64,000 nt of DNA from Paraspadella gotoi (GCA_051294375.1 CM119264.1:17434278-17498277); one strand, 5' to 3'; counted from the stretch's first letter, positions 24,513-37,432 are shown. Numbers and translations: made by a program. The notes: a model not told the origin generated them from the letters alone.

Positions 24513-24898
24513 TTTCTCCTTCTCTCTTTCTATCTTTCTTTAATTCTTTTTTTTATTTTTTATTTTATCCTTTCTTGTTTTCTTTCTTAATTTCTCTATT
24601 GTATTTTTCTCTTCCTATCGCTCAATCCCGTTTTTCTTTCTTTCTTTCTCTTTTCAGTTTTCCTCCTTTCCCTTCTTATTTTGTCCGTTTCCTACCACGC
24701 CTTCTTATTTCTTTTTTGTTTTTATTTTCCTAATTTTTCCTTTCCTTTTTGACGAATGAAGCTTTTATGCCGGTCGACGTCTTTTCTCTATTGCGAATCG
24801 CGTGAAGAAGAAAACAAAAAAGTGGGGGCATTATAATGGCAGATCTTTTTATATCTTTATTGAATTTATATGAACCCAGTTTTAACTACATGTTACAA
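22000..24898 (+). repeat. Segment B', copy 2
   Basis: Second copy of 17777-20758. It differs by scattered single-base indels and by a long uninterrupted (TTTC)n at 24421-24523, where copy 1 has an imperfect, shorter mixture. After CATGTTACAAC it continues into unique sequence, which shows where copy 1 was cut. Confidence 0.85.
24421..24523 (+). repeat. (TTTC)n microsatellite
   Basis: About 100 bases of TTTC. The corresponding part of copy 1 (20240-20390) has mixed TTC/TTTC units, a length and structure difference between the two copies. Confidence 0.95.
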
Positions 24899-27800
24899 CC
24901 GGATAAATATATCATTTCGTGCCTAATCGTACCTAATTTCCTAATGAGAATCGTAATAAGTCAAAATAATTAAGAAATAGACACAGACTATCGTTATTTA
25001 ACGGTAAATCACCTGCAACAGAAATTATTATACGAAGGCTTGTGCTTTGTGTTTCAAAGAAATAGAAGCTTCTCGATGTAGATCAGATTTTAGGACAGAA
25101 ATAGGACACGGTTCGAGTGAGGAGGTGTCAAGGCGAGATAGAGACGGAGATAGAGGTCGAGATAGAGATAGAGTTGGGAGAGAAGGGTGGCAAGGATTTT
25201 GGAGACTCGGTGGCTTTCAAGCTGGGGTGGAAAGAGAGGCTGTCGAGTTAAATGTGGCCCAGAGGGAAAAGAGAGATCTTAGCTCAGTCAGATTGGAAAT
25301 AGTTATTAGGTGGGAGAAGGAATCTTGGGTTGAGGAATACTGAGGAAAAAAAGGAAAAAGGCCAGAAATGTTTGCGGCAAAATGGGACGGAATCTGCTTT
25401 TACATGTATTAATTTTTTTACTTATTTATTCAATCGAGTTAACTTTTAATGCAACTGCATCATTTATTAAACCGCAGCCTTTAAAACAAATAACGATTCA
25501 AACTTTGATCTTATTTTGGTAATTAACAATAACAAACACCATCAGAAGCGCATCAAACGTATACAATGATTAAACATTGAAACATTAAAGATTAATCTAA
25601 TTTTTGCTTCTTTTATTATGACGTTTTGCATACTTCTTTAATTTTTTTTTTATTCCGCCATCTTTACGTTCCATTTTCATTTTATCCTTCCTTCTCATTC
25701 GTGTCGATGTCGTCACTTTTTTTCCTCTTCGCAATTTAGTCATCCTTCGCCCTCTTTCGGTCGACATCGTCATCGAGCGTCGTTGTTGTTTCTCGGTCAA
25801 AAAAACCTTTCGTCGTTCTCGTCGTTGTCATTTCAGTCGTTTCCCAAGCTCGTCTCTCTTCTCTTGATTCGTCTCTCATCTCTCATCTCACATCTCTTTC
25901 TCTTTTCTTATTTCTCAACTTCCATATCCCGTCTTGAATTTTCCATCTCTCCCTTTTCCTAATTCCTCTCTCCTCACGGTCACTTTCATCTTTGGTCTTC
26001 TCGTCTTCGTCTTCATCATAGTTTCATAGTCGTCATCGTCATAATCCTCGTCATCATCGTCGTCATAATCGTCATCATCGTGGTCATCATCTTTTTCTGG
26101 TTGGCTCCATCATTAGCGACTCACGTCGATGGTTATTTCCGTCCCTCGAGTGAAGAACTCTTCTTCTCTTCCTTAGAGACAAACGGATCTGAAGCACCGT
26201 CGCATCATCGTCGTCATTATCGCGATCATCCTGGTCATCACTATCATCTACAACATCATCATCACTATCATTTACATCATCATCCTCATCATCGCGATCA
26301 TCGTAGTCATCACTTCATAGTTATCATCATCGGCATCTTCTTCAACGAAATCTTCAACGGACTTTAGCATCATATTGATGGTAAGTGTGCCTCTTAATCA
26401 TCATTTTCTTCAGCAACAGCAACAGCAATGTTAGAAATGGTCGTAGTCGTCATGAATAACGTAGTCATCGTCATCTTTGTTGTCTTTGTCGTCGTCTTTT
26501 TCGTCTTCCTTTCATATTAGTCTTCGACTTAATAGGCTACGAGTTTTTGTACTAAACGTATTAATGAAATGACATTTGGCGACAAAATGAAGTTGAGGTC
26601 GATCAAAATCATTTTTTTTCACCGAAATTCTGTTACCATCGTTTTCGAGAATCATCGTCCCTTTTTTATTCCCAAAAAGTTTCCTAATCGCTCCTACCAT
26701 TTTTTTGATTCGCATCATAAGGGACTTATAATCACCCGCAAGATTCATTTACTTTCCAAAGGAAACTTTTTCTTTGCGGCAGCTTCCCGATTTGCGGAGG
26801 CAGTAAATGCAGCGAAACGCGGCGACTGAAGCGGAAAAAAAAAATTCTGCGGCAGCGGCGGAGCCGACATCCCCAGCCCCGAGGTAAATTTATCACTGAG
26901 AATGTGAAACGTCCATTTTTCACGGAACGACGACTTCACTCGAAAAAAAAATCCTTCGAAAATCACTTTTTCGCTCTCAAAAATAACTTTCTTATTTTTA
27001 CATCATTTGTGAGAAAACGATTACGTATTTTTTTTCTTCGGCCTAAAAAAAAAATAGTCAGGGAACTGGATCGATTTTCAATCAAGTATCGATTTTGGTA
27101 AAACGACTCTTTCTACTTGTGTCAGATGATATTCTAGAAAAATAAGTATTTGGAAAAAAGAGAGAACAAGAATAAAAGAATAAAAAATGAAAAAGCTAAT
27201 AAAAATATGTGTTAAAAAAAATACGACAAAAAATATTCAGCCTGCTGCGACGCGGTAATAAAAAAGGTGTTCCTAGGAGAGAAGAGAGTTAAACCTCGAC
27301 TAAATTACGACACAAAAAACAAAACATAAACTAAAAATAAATTTGGGCGCTTGACCGTGAAAGGGAGAGAATGACCAACAGACAAACAGATGGCCCGAAT
27401 GAAGTCTACCCTTTTGTCCCTGATCTACAAATGGGCTTATATATCAACCTCGTCTACGACTTATCAAAAGTAGGGGTAACACCGTTTCTTAAGAAAGTAT
27501 TTTTTTAATATTTTGCGTGCTTTTGTGAAAAAGAACACATGCAATTTTTCTTACCTTTTTTCTCTTATTATAAGACAAAGACGAAAATGATAGTCGCCGC
27601 TGAATGACCCATCGTCGCGAAAGTAAGAGGCCGTTAAAAGAAATAAAAATGGCGACTCCGTGAAAATGAGACAAAAGAAAAAGAGAAAGAAAAGAGTTTT
27701 TTCGTCCTTGAACGAAGATGATTTGCTCGCGTTAGGAGCTTTTTTTTTTTCATTGTTATGTCCACTCGCCTCCCGGGAACCGTTTCTTTTTTTTTGACAA

Positions 27801-28600
27801 AAACGAGGAAAGAAAAAAAAAGTGGGCGGGGTCGAACTCTCCCGGCGGGTCCCCTCAAGAGAGGCCCCGCGAAATGAGATCCGCCTTAAGTAGACAAAGA
27901 AGCACTTAGGGTCAGGCGAAGCTCACAGGTGGAGGGAGAATCGTTTGACTTAGAGGAGGCGGAGAGGAGACCAAATCTTTTATGACTATTGGACGTTTTA
28001 GTTGAGGGTGCGACCAAGTCTTGAGTAGCTTAGATATGGTAAAGATGGAATGAGATGTTCCTTTTTTTTTAATTCGTTTCCTAAGCTACATGGAGGAAGT
28101 AGACGGGGCTATTGACTTCTTAGTCTCTGGGGTCAAAGAGGAACGAGGAAGCGGACGAAGGACTCGAGAAAACCATGGGGACGTGAGCTCACCAACAAAC
28201 CTCATGAATGTGAAAAAAAAAAACAAAGACATAAAACAAAAAAGAAAGGTTATAATTTCTAAACCAAGCTGTAAAAGAAAATTCTCTCTTTGCTTTTTAT
28301 AAGGAAAAAACAGAAGTAAATATTCAATAACTTATCTGTTATCAGTAATCTGTATTCGAAAAGTCACGTATTTACTTTTAATCTCAATGCGTCGCGCCAA
28401 ACCTATAATCTTTCCAAGATTTCGAAAAATCATATCTTTATTTATTCTTTATTTGTATCGTTTTGTTTTTTCTTTTAATTAAATCGATATTCATTTTCGG
28501 CGTCGAGAAACCATTTCGATATCGTCGCTAATTTCGTCTCAAATATCGTTGCAGATAACGTCGTATCTTTCGTTTGGTTTCTTCTTTTATCATTTTTTTC
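24899..28600. other. Unique gene-poor DNA, no gene recognised
   Basis: Segments rich in TCG and ATC trinucleotides occur at 25680-25850, 25990-26090 and 26190-26360; the last translates to a His-rich frame that is repeat-derived. Frames at 25047-25343 plus and 26569-26829 plus have mixed composition but no recognisable domain or splice-bounded structure. Confidence 0.55.
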
Positions 28601-28651
28601 TTTAAGGAATAACAGATTTTTAATGTGTACACAACAATTTATTATTTTATA

Positions 28652-28690
28652 GGGACATGTTTCGACTCTGTGGTTGAGAATCTTCATCAG
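28652..28690 (-). ncRNA. Hammerhead-ribozyme-like core, left arm
   Basis: Read on the minus strand: CTGATGA, one extra A, stem GATTCT / AGAGTC around a seven-base loop, then GAAA and CATGTC. The core matches the hammerhead consensus CUGAUGA-stem II-GAAA apart from the extra A. The stem differs from the right-arm copy by a change that keeps a G-U pair. Stems I and III are weak, so activity is uncertain. Confidence 0.35.
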
Positions 28691-28752
28691 CATTTGATTC
28701 AATCAACAATTTTCTCTTTAATGTTAGTTTTTTAGAGAGAGAGAGAGAGAGA

Positions 28753-28818
<66 letters not shown>

Positions 28819-29036
28819 TAGAGAGAGAGAGACAAAAAGAGGGAGATTCCAACAAAGAATTTAGAAAGGACAGTGGTCAGATGTGAGGACAGGTGAAGGT
28901 AAGGGCAAGGAAGAAGATAAATTGGTTGAAATTTTGAAAGGTGAAAAAAATTCTCTCTTCTCTCTCTTTCTCTTCTCTCTCTCTCTCTCTCTAAAAACTA
29001 ACATTAAGAGGGAAAATTGTTGATTTGAATCAAATG

Positions 29037-29073
29037 CTGATGAAGACTCTCAACCACAGAGTCGAAAAATGTC
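29037..29073 (+). ncRNA. Hammerhead-ribozyme-like core, right arm
   Basis: CTGATGA, extra A, stem GACTCT / AGAGTC with loop CAACCAC, then GAAA and ATGTC. It is the inverted partner of the core at 28652-28690. A GUC-type cleavage triplet follows at the expected side, but stem I pairing with the preceding bases is poor. Confidence 0.35.
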
Positions 29074-29124
29074 CCTATGAAATAAAAATTCGTTGTTACA
29101 CATTCAAAATCTGTTATTCCTTAA

Positions 29125-32100
29125 ACACAAACACCACGAAAAAGAAAGAATCACAACAATGTCATTTTTTTCTTGAATTTTTTTCGGGCTTGTTTTCGTT
29201 TGTGGAGATTTATAATTTTATCTTTTTTTCTTCATTAATTATTTGGTTTTTCATTTTTTATTGAGAGTCAACGTTTTGGTTTTTTTTTAACGCATTATGA
29301 TATATAATTGTTTTATTAAATAGCAATAACTGGTAAGCGCAAATATAAAAAAAAACCTTTTCAACAAAAGAAACGGTTAAAAGGGGGCAGCACGACGATG
29401 GTTTTTTTCCTCCCTTTGACGGACGCACGTGCTCCGGATTGTCGCCGACTATACGAGCGTTCGGGGATCGCGGAGCGCGCGACCTTCGCCCGGTCACGCC
29501 GACGACGACGACGACGATATCGAAGACAGTGCTGATGACGGCGACGATCACGACTTCGACCGATCACGACGAATGGTTATCATCAGAGTCTTGGTTGGTT
29601 TGCAGTCGGATGCGACATGATTGGTCGACGAATTTCGACAAACGCGCGTCCTCGTTACTAACGACGACGAGGACAACGACGACAACCGGGAACGGCCACG
29701 CATAAACAACGACGACGACGACGACGACTTTTTTTAGGCGGGCGCCCGATATGAAAATCGGTCAATACGTCATTAAGACGACGAAACGGCCAGAGGCGCC
29801 GCTAGGACGGGTCGAAGGCAGAGGAATGGACGCTCATGGATGTGGCATGCTCGAGCATGGAAGGAGAAGGAGGGGAGTTAGGCTCTCGAATAAAGTGGCA
29901 GGGAATGAACTGGGCGTTTTGTTGGAAAAAACAAATGAATATGGAATAATGGATAATTGGTCAATGACGGGTGAGAGGCAGATCCGTAGTATCATAATCA
30001 GGCAATTGACTCGAGAACATATTGTTAAGATGTAACGTAGAAGAAGAAACAATAACAACTAACATAGGGTTTCATGGCGTTATAAAAGGGGGTGTGTCCT
30101 TCCATGTACCCTTTTCTCCATGAGCGCTAACAAAAGAAGCAAAAAAAAAAAGAGAGAAAAAAAATGTCGCGCTTTTGATTATTGATTTTTGTACGTGAGT
30201 GTTTGTCTGAGCGTGCAGTCGCGCGCTCCCCTTGGGCGTTCAGTGCGCGTATGTGCCAACGTCGTGTGCACGCTCGAGTGTTTGTGTGTCTTTTTGGGTG
30301 AACGAATGTTTATGACCGTGGAGAGAAATTTTGTCGTTCGGCCTCCTTGCCTCCTCCTCCATTTCCCCCACCATTTCCCCCCCCCCAAAGTGACGGATGT
30401 TTTCCAATACTTTTTCCCAGTCGCGGGTAAGCGACTTCTGAAAGACGGTTTTCGGTCCGTCGTTCTTTTTCAGATTCTTTAGTTGTCAAGTTGAGAATAA
30501 TTTTAATTTTTGAAAAAAGTATAGATATTATGACATATTTTTGTGATATCTACTATTTTTGAATGTGAAAACACTTTTTTAAATATTTTTTTTTTATTTA
30601 CAAATTTTCCTCAATTTTTAGGAACCCTACCATTTTTTTCATTTTTTCCCATCCGCAATCACGTCGGATAAATCTTCCTTTCTTCTTTTCTTTTTCCCTC
30701 CTTACTTTTTTGACTCGATGATGTTGTGAGTTCGTCGCTTCGATCTCAGCCTTTGTCGTCGTCGTCGTCGTCGCTTCGATCTCAGCCTTTGTCGTCGCTT
30801 TCTTCGTTAAATTCGTTTCGACGCGGAGTCGCTCTTGCGCGAGACACGCTCTCCGTCCAACGTCCGCCTCTTTTCCTCTTTTCAGTTGTTGTTTTTGTTT
30901 TATTTACGTTCGTCCACTTGATTAGATTCTTGGAATTCGAAACGACAGAAACAAATTTCCTCCGTTATAGAATTACTCTCCGTTTTTCACTCTCCCTTTT
31001 CATTTAACTTATATCTTTATTTGCTCATTATCGATTTTCTGCTTTCCGCTCATATCGATTATATTAGCTCCCATAATTACGTTTTCGGTTGATTGAACGA
31101 GATGATTTAATATTGTAGACCGTGCTATCCTCATATTTATTTGGGAAAGATGTTCTTTTTATGGTTCGACCCGATCGAGACTCCGATTCTCCTCAATCAA
31201 CTTCTTGTCAAGTTTCAAAATCGGACTTGACGGACCAATAATTTTCAACATCCCTCCGATTCTCTTTGTAATTGATTGCACACTTTCAATTTCGCTCCTT
31301 CTTCCAAACCTGACGCATTTTCGATTCTCTTTTCGCTCTTTTTTCTCATCCAAGGAAGAAGACAGTCTATCTCTTACTGTGAGCTTGAAGGATATACCAT
31401 GAAGGGTGTTCGTTCGTTCCAAGTCGTTCTTTACCCCAATAATATATCAAAAAAATTTTGTTTGGCTCAGTTAAACAATAGTTATGTTAGACAAACAAAA
31501 GACTTTCTTTAGTGAAGTAGCTTTTGAAGGCCCGAAAATGGTGCATAAAGCCGCCATCCATTTGTTTAATTCTAATTCTCTCTCTCTCTCTCTCGCATTT
31601 CATGTTTTCCTTTTTTTATATTTTCCTCCTTCCTTACACCCTTAGTAATGCACCACTCTTTCTATCACCGTCTCTCTTCCCTTTCCCGCCCTTTCAATTT
31701 GCCTTTTCCTTTCTCACTTATCCCTCCATTCCAGTCTCCAATTTCTGTTTATTTCTTTTTCCTTTTTTTTTTTTGCTTTCTTTTTTCCTCTCTGTTTGGC
31801 TTTGATCATATTTTCCCAGGTTTATTCTAGAGAATCGAAAGCTGAAGAGGAAAATAAAAAAAAAATGTTTTGTTGATTATCGCCCGAATCGAACCCGAAT
31901 GGCAAAAGGTGTGCATGAAAAGGTTTTCTTCCTAAAGAACCTTTTTCTCGAATTTTCTACTTGAGCTTTGTATAATTCGGTAACAATTAATTTTCTATCA
32001 AAATTGAATTTGCGGCTTTTTATAATCTCATTTTTCTCTAGTCAATTAGTTTTTTCCGCTTTTTTCTAGTTTAACGGTTGATATTTTCTTTAACTTTAAA

Positions 32101-32280
32101 ACTACGTTTATATTTTCTGCTCCTGTTTTTCTACTTATTCTCCGACCACTCAACCCCCTCCTATAAACATTGATCCTAATTTTCTCTTCTCTTTTAAGAT
32201 TCCCCTGACATACTCCTTCCCTTTTAACAACTTCCCCTTCCCCTCAACTTGTGATGAGATGATTTTCTCGGGAATCGACG
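29125..32280. other. Gene-poor stretch with GAC-rich CpG segment
   Basis: 29400-29740 is CpG-rich with GAC trinucleotides and frames open in several phases, none with a domain. 30350-30390 has a C run. 30731-30797 is a two-copy tandem of about 35 bases (GCTTCGATCTCAGCCTTTG). 31560-31800 is pyrimidine-rich. No exon was recognised. Confidence 0.55.
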
Positions 32281-32301
32281 GGTGATGAATATTGCGTCGA
32301 C

Positions 32302-32706
32302 ATGTCTGGGAAAGAAGATCACGACGTTGCTGGGAGAGACGACCACGACGTGGATGGGAAAGAAGATCACGACGTGGCTGGGAGAGACGACCATGACGTG
32401 GATGGGAAAGAAGATCACAACGTCGCTGGGAGAGATGACCACGACGTGGATGGGAAAGAAGATCACAATGTGGCTGGGAGAGACAACCACGACGTGGATG
32501 GGAAAGAAGATCACGAAGTCGCTGGGAGAGATGACCACGATGTGGATGGGAAAGAAGATCACGACGTGCTGGGAGAGACGACCATGACGTGGATGGGAAA
32601 GAAGATCATGAGTCACTGGGAGAGACGACCACGACGTGGATGGGCAAGAAGATCACGACGTTGCTGGGAGAGACGACCACGACATGTCTGGGAAAGAAGA
32701 TCATGA
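32302..32706 (+). repeat. 48-bp minisatellite with an open reading frame
   Basis: About eight units of 48 bases, each made of two related 24-base halves (GATCACGACGTGGCTGGGAG and GACCACGACGTGGATGGG type). Because 48 is a multiple of three, three frames stay open. In the plus frame beginning at ATG 32302 the product is MSGKEDHDVAG followed by RDDHDVDGKEDHDVAG repeats. Differences between units fall mostly on third positions of this frame (GTT/GTG/GTC for Val, GAC/GAT, CAC/CAT). One base is missing near 32570 and another near 32610, shifting the frame. It may be a repeat-protein exon or simply a VNTR. I recognise no family. Confidence 0.7.
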
Positions 32707-32829
32707 CTTCGATCTCTCTGAGCTTCTTTCGACGCTGATGGAAATCCCAATCATGACGAACATGGGAACGTTCATGATATGAGAAAAATATCGATCCCAA
32801 CGTCGACAAATACGCACAGAGCAATCATT

Positions 32830-34325
32830 GATATCATAGCTATCATTGATGTTTAAGAAGATCAAGATGTCGATGGGGAAGCTCGATCAGGTTGAGAAAG
32901 GCGACTTGTGAGCGCGGATTACTTTCCACAACCGCGTAAGAAATTTTAAGTTTTACTATAATACTATACGATCGCGCAACAAAAATTAATTGCATACGAT
33001 TACGATGACGACGACGGGCGCTGGAGATTGCAACTCAATCGACACTGACGAACGAATTATTCACGAATTCTCGGGAAAAAAAGTATTCAAAATACATATA
33101 TAAATTAAATACTAAATCCTTCATAAAAATATTAAAATATTAAAATAGAAAAATAAAAAAATAGTGAAACAAGTAATTTGCAAATTTCCATACATATATA
33201 AAAATAAATAGTATGTGACCCGTCGTTCGAAAAGGAAATGAAAATTCTGATGTCTCAACTGGAAAGGAAGCGAGCTGCCAAAAAAATCGAATTTCTCGAC
33301 ACCAGGGATCGAAATTAAATCTTCCCTTAAACGTTTTTTTTTTCTTGTCAACCGACGTCAACACGCCAACCGTTGATACGAGTGACGCAGAAGCTTGACG
33401 TCGACAACTTTTAACGTTCGTCACCACCGTCGATCGACGGCCGACCGGAACTCGCCCGTCGCACGCGATTTCAGTTATGTTTACTTTATTATCACGGGTC
33501 GGTTATTCGCGCAACTTAAATTCATCGTTTTTAAAAATCCGATTATATCCTTGTCTCACCTTCGTTGTATACCGTTACGAGGTTACAGTTTACTGGTTAT
33601 TTTCTTTTCAGTTACGACTATCATCATCAACAAAATAACGTTTAAATTCAGAATAAATGTCAATGATTAAATGATTACAAGTTGCCTCCGAGTTTAACTT
33701 TGGGCCTTGCGACTTTCGTTTCTTAACTTTTTTTTTCCTCTGGAGAACGAGAGTCTAAACGATTTCTAGTTTCTCTCTTTCACGAATACCAATGGAGAAA
33801 TTCGACCCGACTCTTCCCGCCTTTCCTAGTAGGAGTAGCTCTCTCCCTCCATGTACTTACCGTCTTTCAACTTATTTTACTTATCTTCCGACTTCTTACT
33901 TATTCCATACTTACCCCATACAGCTTTAACTGTCCCCTTAATCTAAGGAACTCACAACTCCCTCTCTTACTTTACCTCCTAGTCCTAGCAGCAGTCCCCC
34001 CCAAACCATCTTTCCCTAAACCCTTTGCTTCTCCTTAAGTATCGAGTTGATCTTCGTTGTCGTCGTTGTCGTCGTCTTCGACGTCGAAAAGTCGCGTTTG
34101 AAACCTGTTGCCTAATGGCGCTCGCGATGTTTGTTGGCTCAACGCCGGTAACGGTAATTGCAAAGTCGGTTCGTCGTAGCTGGCGACGGCGGGGTTGTCG
34201 CTGCCGAAACGATGACGCCGTCTCTCACGAATTAAACTGTCATTTTCTCTATATGAATGTTTGATTAAGCTTTTTTTTTGTCGGAAGAAAAGTTATAAAA
34301 ATTTATTTATTTATTTATATCTTTT
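32830..34325. other. Gene-poor stretch, no gene recognised
   Basis: Mixed AT-rich DNA with short CpG-rich patches at 33350-33470 and 34040-34220 (GTC-rich). No conserved domain, splice-bounded exon or RNA gene is visible. Confidence 0.5.
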
Positions 34326-34331
34326 TTTAGT

Positions 34332-34426
34332 TTTAGAAAATAAATTTTGATTTTTTCACAACGATTTATTAGCAGGCATGTTATATGAATAAATTCGTTG
34401 TGAAGAATCAAAATTTGTTTTCTAAA
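34332..34426. repeat. Near-perfect ~36-bp hairpin
   Basis: 34332-34368 and 34390-34426 are inverted copies: two T/C differences that become G-U pairs if transcribed in the plus sense, plus one bulged base on each arm. The loop is about 21 bases and includes GCAGGCATG. The flanking ACCAACGAAACG...GGAAAACCAAC line recurs in related form beside the hairpin at 47840-47924 (GGAAAACCAAC), so this is likely a palindromic MITE of the same family. A small-RNA precursor is the alternative. Confidence 0.6.
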
Positions 34427-34429
34427 TCT

Positions 34430-36500
34430 TTTACCAACGAAACGTAAGGAAAACCAACAAATCTTTTTTAGTAAAATTTTCATGAACTCGTTGCGGATTT
34501 CGTTTGTGAAAAGCGGAAAGACATTTTTCGCCAAGTGTACAGAACGGAGAATACTATTGTAACTACCATAAACATACGAGGAACTGACTGTTATTAAATT
34601 CGTAAAACCAATCTAAAAATTATCCATTGAGTCAATGAAGCTTGTATACTATCAGAGTTTATGGTGACTTACAGTCTGACGTCTTTTTTCCGTCCTGAAA
34701 GCCCGCTAACTCGATCAAGTATCATCCTTTTCTCGCGTTCATATCTGATCGATGCAGCTCTCCGTATTGTCTATTGGAGGCGATGGCTTCTCACCCTGAA
34801 AAGACCGGGAAAATTGGACGATTTCAGGTCTTATATCTGTTTCGACGCAAAGGGGAAACGAAAATTGATGCCCACGACAAAGTGCGGGTCCAAAAATATC
34901 TGCGAGAAATACGTAATATCGAAGACGAAATGTTTTGAAATCATTATTGTACTATTTATAGTACGTATTCAAAAACCCTGCCGCAGCGTCCGAAAATTGC
35001 AAGAGAAAAATGTATCATTGTATCCGTTTTCTTTTCACCGACAAATTCAATTCCATCAGCCTTTTTTTCTTATTCGCTAGAGAATCCATGAGGTTTTTTT
35101 ATTCTACTAATGGAGAGAAATTCCATCAGAAGTGGGTGAGTCAGCCGCTATCTTATGTCGATTCCTTCTTTTTTTAATGTTTTCTTTTTCGACGTCAAAC
35201 GATTTGTCTTTGGTCGGAAAAAAAAACTCGCGATGTAAGATTTTCCTCTCGAGTTTCCACTGTTTCAAGAGTTTCATGTTCCACTCGAGTGACGTTATGG
35301 ATTATGTCCACCGAGTCGTCGTCGTAGTCGTTCAGTCGTCGCCGTCATCGTCGTCGTCCTCCGTCGTGCATCGTCGTCGTCGTTGTCGTCGTCTTCTTCC
35401 GGCCATCACCCTCATGGCAGCGGCGGTCGAAAAAAAAAAAAGAAAAAAAAAACAGAGAGAGAAAAAAGCAGACATCACTTTATAGATTTCTTTTTTATGG
35501 TGAAGATTTTTAGGCGGAAAAGACGAGAGTCGAGTGCTGGCAGTTGACAATCGGGTGACGACTTTGAAAATAGAGAGTGTTAGAGATTGCACATTTCCTT
35601 ACGGACTTGGGAACACGATTGAGCATCCTTCATATTCATTTCTCTATTGTTGACTCATCAATAACCGTAACGCCATTAGTAGTATTAATTGAAGTTAGTT
35701 GTAATTCAGTTGACAGTTATAAGGACAATCGAAATAGCAATCAGTAGAGCCATTGAAAGAGCTGTGGAAGAGCCATTGGAAGAGCTGTGGAAGCTCAAAA
35801 GCTACAAAATATAACCATTTATTAATACTAATTCCACTATTTAATAATTTTAGTAAATCAATCAATTACCATGGTCCCAGGGCAATCTCTTCAAAAAATA
35901 AAAGTTGCCCTTTCTTTTATACAAAGACTAAATTTAATGGACCAATGAGAAGAGAGATCTTCTTTAAAATTGAGAATTCAATCATTAACTACTATTGATA
36001 GAATTCAACCAATGAGAGTAAAGATAATATAAAATCATTAAAGTTGAGACTAAAACCAATTGACGTGATTCAGATATTCACGAAGAGAATTTGTTTGAAT
36101 TAAAATCATTTCTAACAGAGAGCAAAAAATGCGCTGGAAGCTAAAGTCGTGGCCTCGGGGCAATCGGTGATGATCGATCGCTGAAACGTGAGTGTTTAAC
36201 CCCATTAGATGTCGCATCACTAGTAACATGATGGATATGGGCGAGTAGGGAAAGGTGAAAAAAGGAAGGAAGGAATCGATTATGGTTAACGGAGGTGACT
36301 TTTGTTGACACACTCTATTTATTTTGATCGGGATGTTTTCTGTCAGCTTTCCAGCTTTTGTACAATTTTTTTTTTTTTTTTGGTTCTTTTACATAAGTTA
36401 TTGGACAAAAGGATCAAAAAAATTTAAATCCTTTATCGTTTTCTTGTTAATTTCAGAAAATAAAAATTGAAAATGTTTTGATTTGCCACATAATTTACAC
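34430..36500. other. Gene-poor stretch, no gene recognised
   Basis: A frame at 34661-35080 (139 codons, plus) has normal amino-acid composition but no recognisable domain. 35310-35400 is GTC/GAC-rich. 35748-35790 is a two-copy 24-base tandem (GAGCCATTGRAAGAGCTGTG). Otherwise AT-rich. Confidence 0.5.
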
Positions 36501-36506
36501 ATATTG

Positions 36507-36512
36507 TTTATT

Positions 36513-36589
<77 letters not shown>

Positions 36590-36604
36590 TAATTATTATT
36601 ATTA

Positions 36605-36678
<74 letters not shown>

Positions 36679-36692
36679 TATTATTATTTATT
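36507..36692 (+). repeat. (TTTA)n followed by (ATT)n
   Basis: About 80 bases of TTTA pass into about 100 bases of ATT, a compound microsatellite. The 157-codon frame across it is repeat translation. Confidence 0.95.
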
Positions 36693-37279
36693 ATTTACAT
36701 TTATTATTCACATTCACAAAACGTGTGCTGAAGACGTCATCACCTCAAGATTTAATGAAACTTTTTACATTAAACATTTTACCTCGAAATCCTGGTTAAT
36801 AAATGATTTGTATCTCTATTCGACTTTTCTTTTTATACGTTGTACCTCACTGTTACACTCGCCACCAGCAAAATACAAATTTTACTACGCAAGAGAGAAT
36901 AGTGAAACAAATCTGCAAATGGTACATAATTATCTCAATTTTTGTCAGTGAACCAAAATCATTTGGCCCAACGTTTTACTTTTTCATTTTTCTTTTGCTT
37001 GAGTAATATATTCTGTGTATATCTGTCTGTCTGACTTTTCAGCAGGATTATTCATCCCTTGGCTGCCTCTTCCTATTATTTCGCGCCTCTTTTATTCCTT
37101 AGTTTGCTGTTTTATAGGTTCGTTTCTTTCCTTATTCTTATGTTCCTCGCTTTATTGCTTTTATTCTTTCTCCCAGATTCCCCTCCCTCCCCAGAGTTCT
37201 TTTTGATTCGGAGACCTCTGGGTTTCCCCTTCTCTTTAAGCTTTCATCCACTCTCCTTCGCTGGCTCCGATTTCCGCCA

Positions 37280-37285
<6 letters not shown>

Positions 37286-37324
<39 letters not shown>

Positions 37325-37366
37325 ATATTTTTCTCCCCTCGCTCTCTCCCCACTGTTGGTCTCCCA

Positions 37367-37404
<38 letters not shown>

Positions 37405-37432
37405 CTTCTCTCTCTCCTCTCTCCTCTCTCTC
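37286..37432 (+). repeat. (CT)n tracts
   Basis: Several CT runs with TTCTC interruptions. The overlapping long minus-strand frames are mostly Arg-Glu repeats here and have no recognisable domain beyond. Confidence 0.85.

Larger units (their letters stand above)
28604..29124. mobile_element. 520 bp foldback element with hammerhead-like motifs
   Basis: About 130 bases at 28604-28733 recur inverted at 28992-29124. Shared blocks include TTTAAGGAATAACAGATTTT, the GGACATGTTTCGACTCTGTG line and AATCAACAATTTTC. The arms enclose a (GA)n tract (28734-28832), about 120 unique bases and a (CT)n tract (28955-28992) that is the inverted partner of the GA tract. Each arm carries a CTGATGA...GAAA core. The size and symmetry fit a foldback or MITE-like element, or head-to-head fragments of a retroelement end. 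No protein is encoded. Confidence 0.65.

Noticed and set aside
34661-35080. 139-codon plus-strand frame with normal composition
   Set aside because: No domain, no clear splice structure and no supporting neighbour; length is within chance in AT-rich DNA with this many frames.
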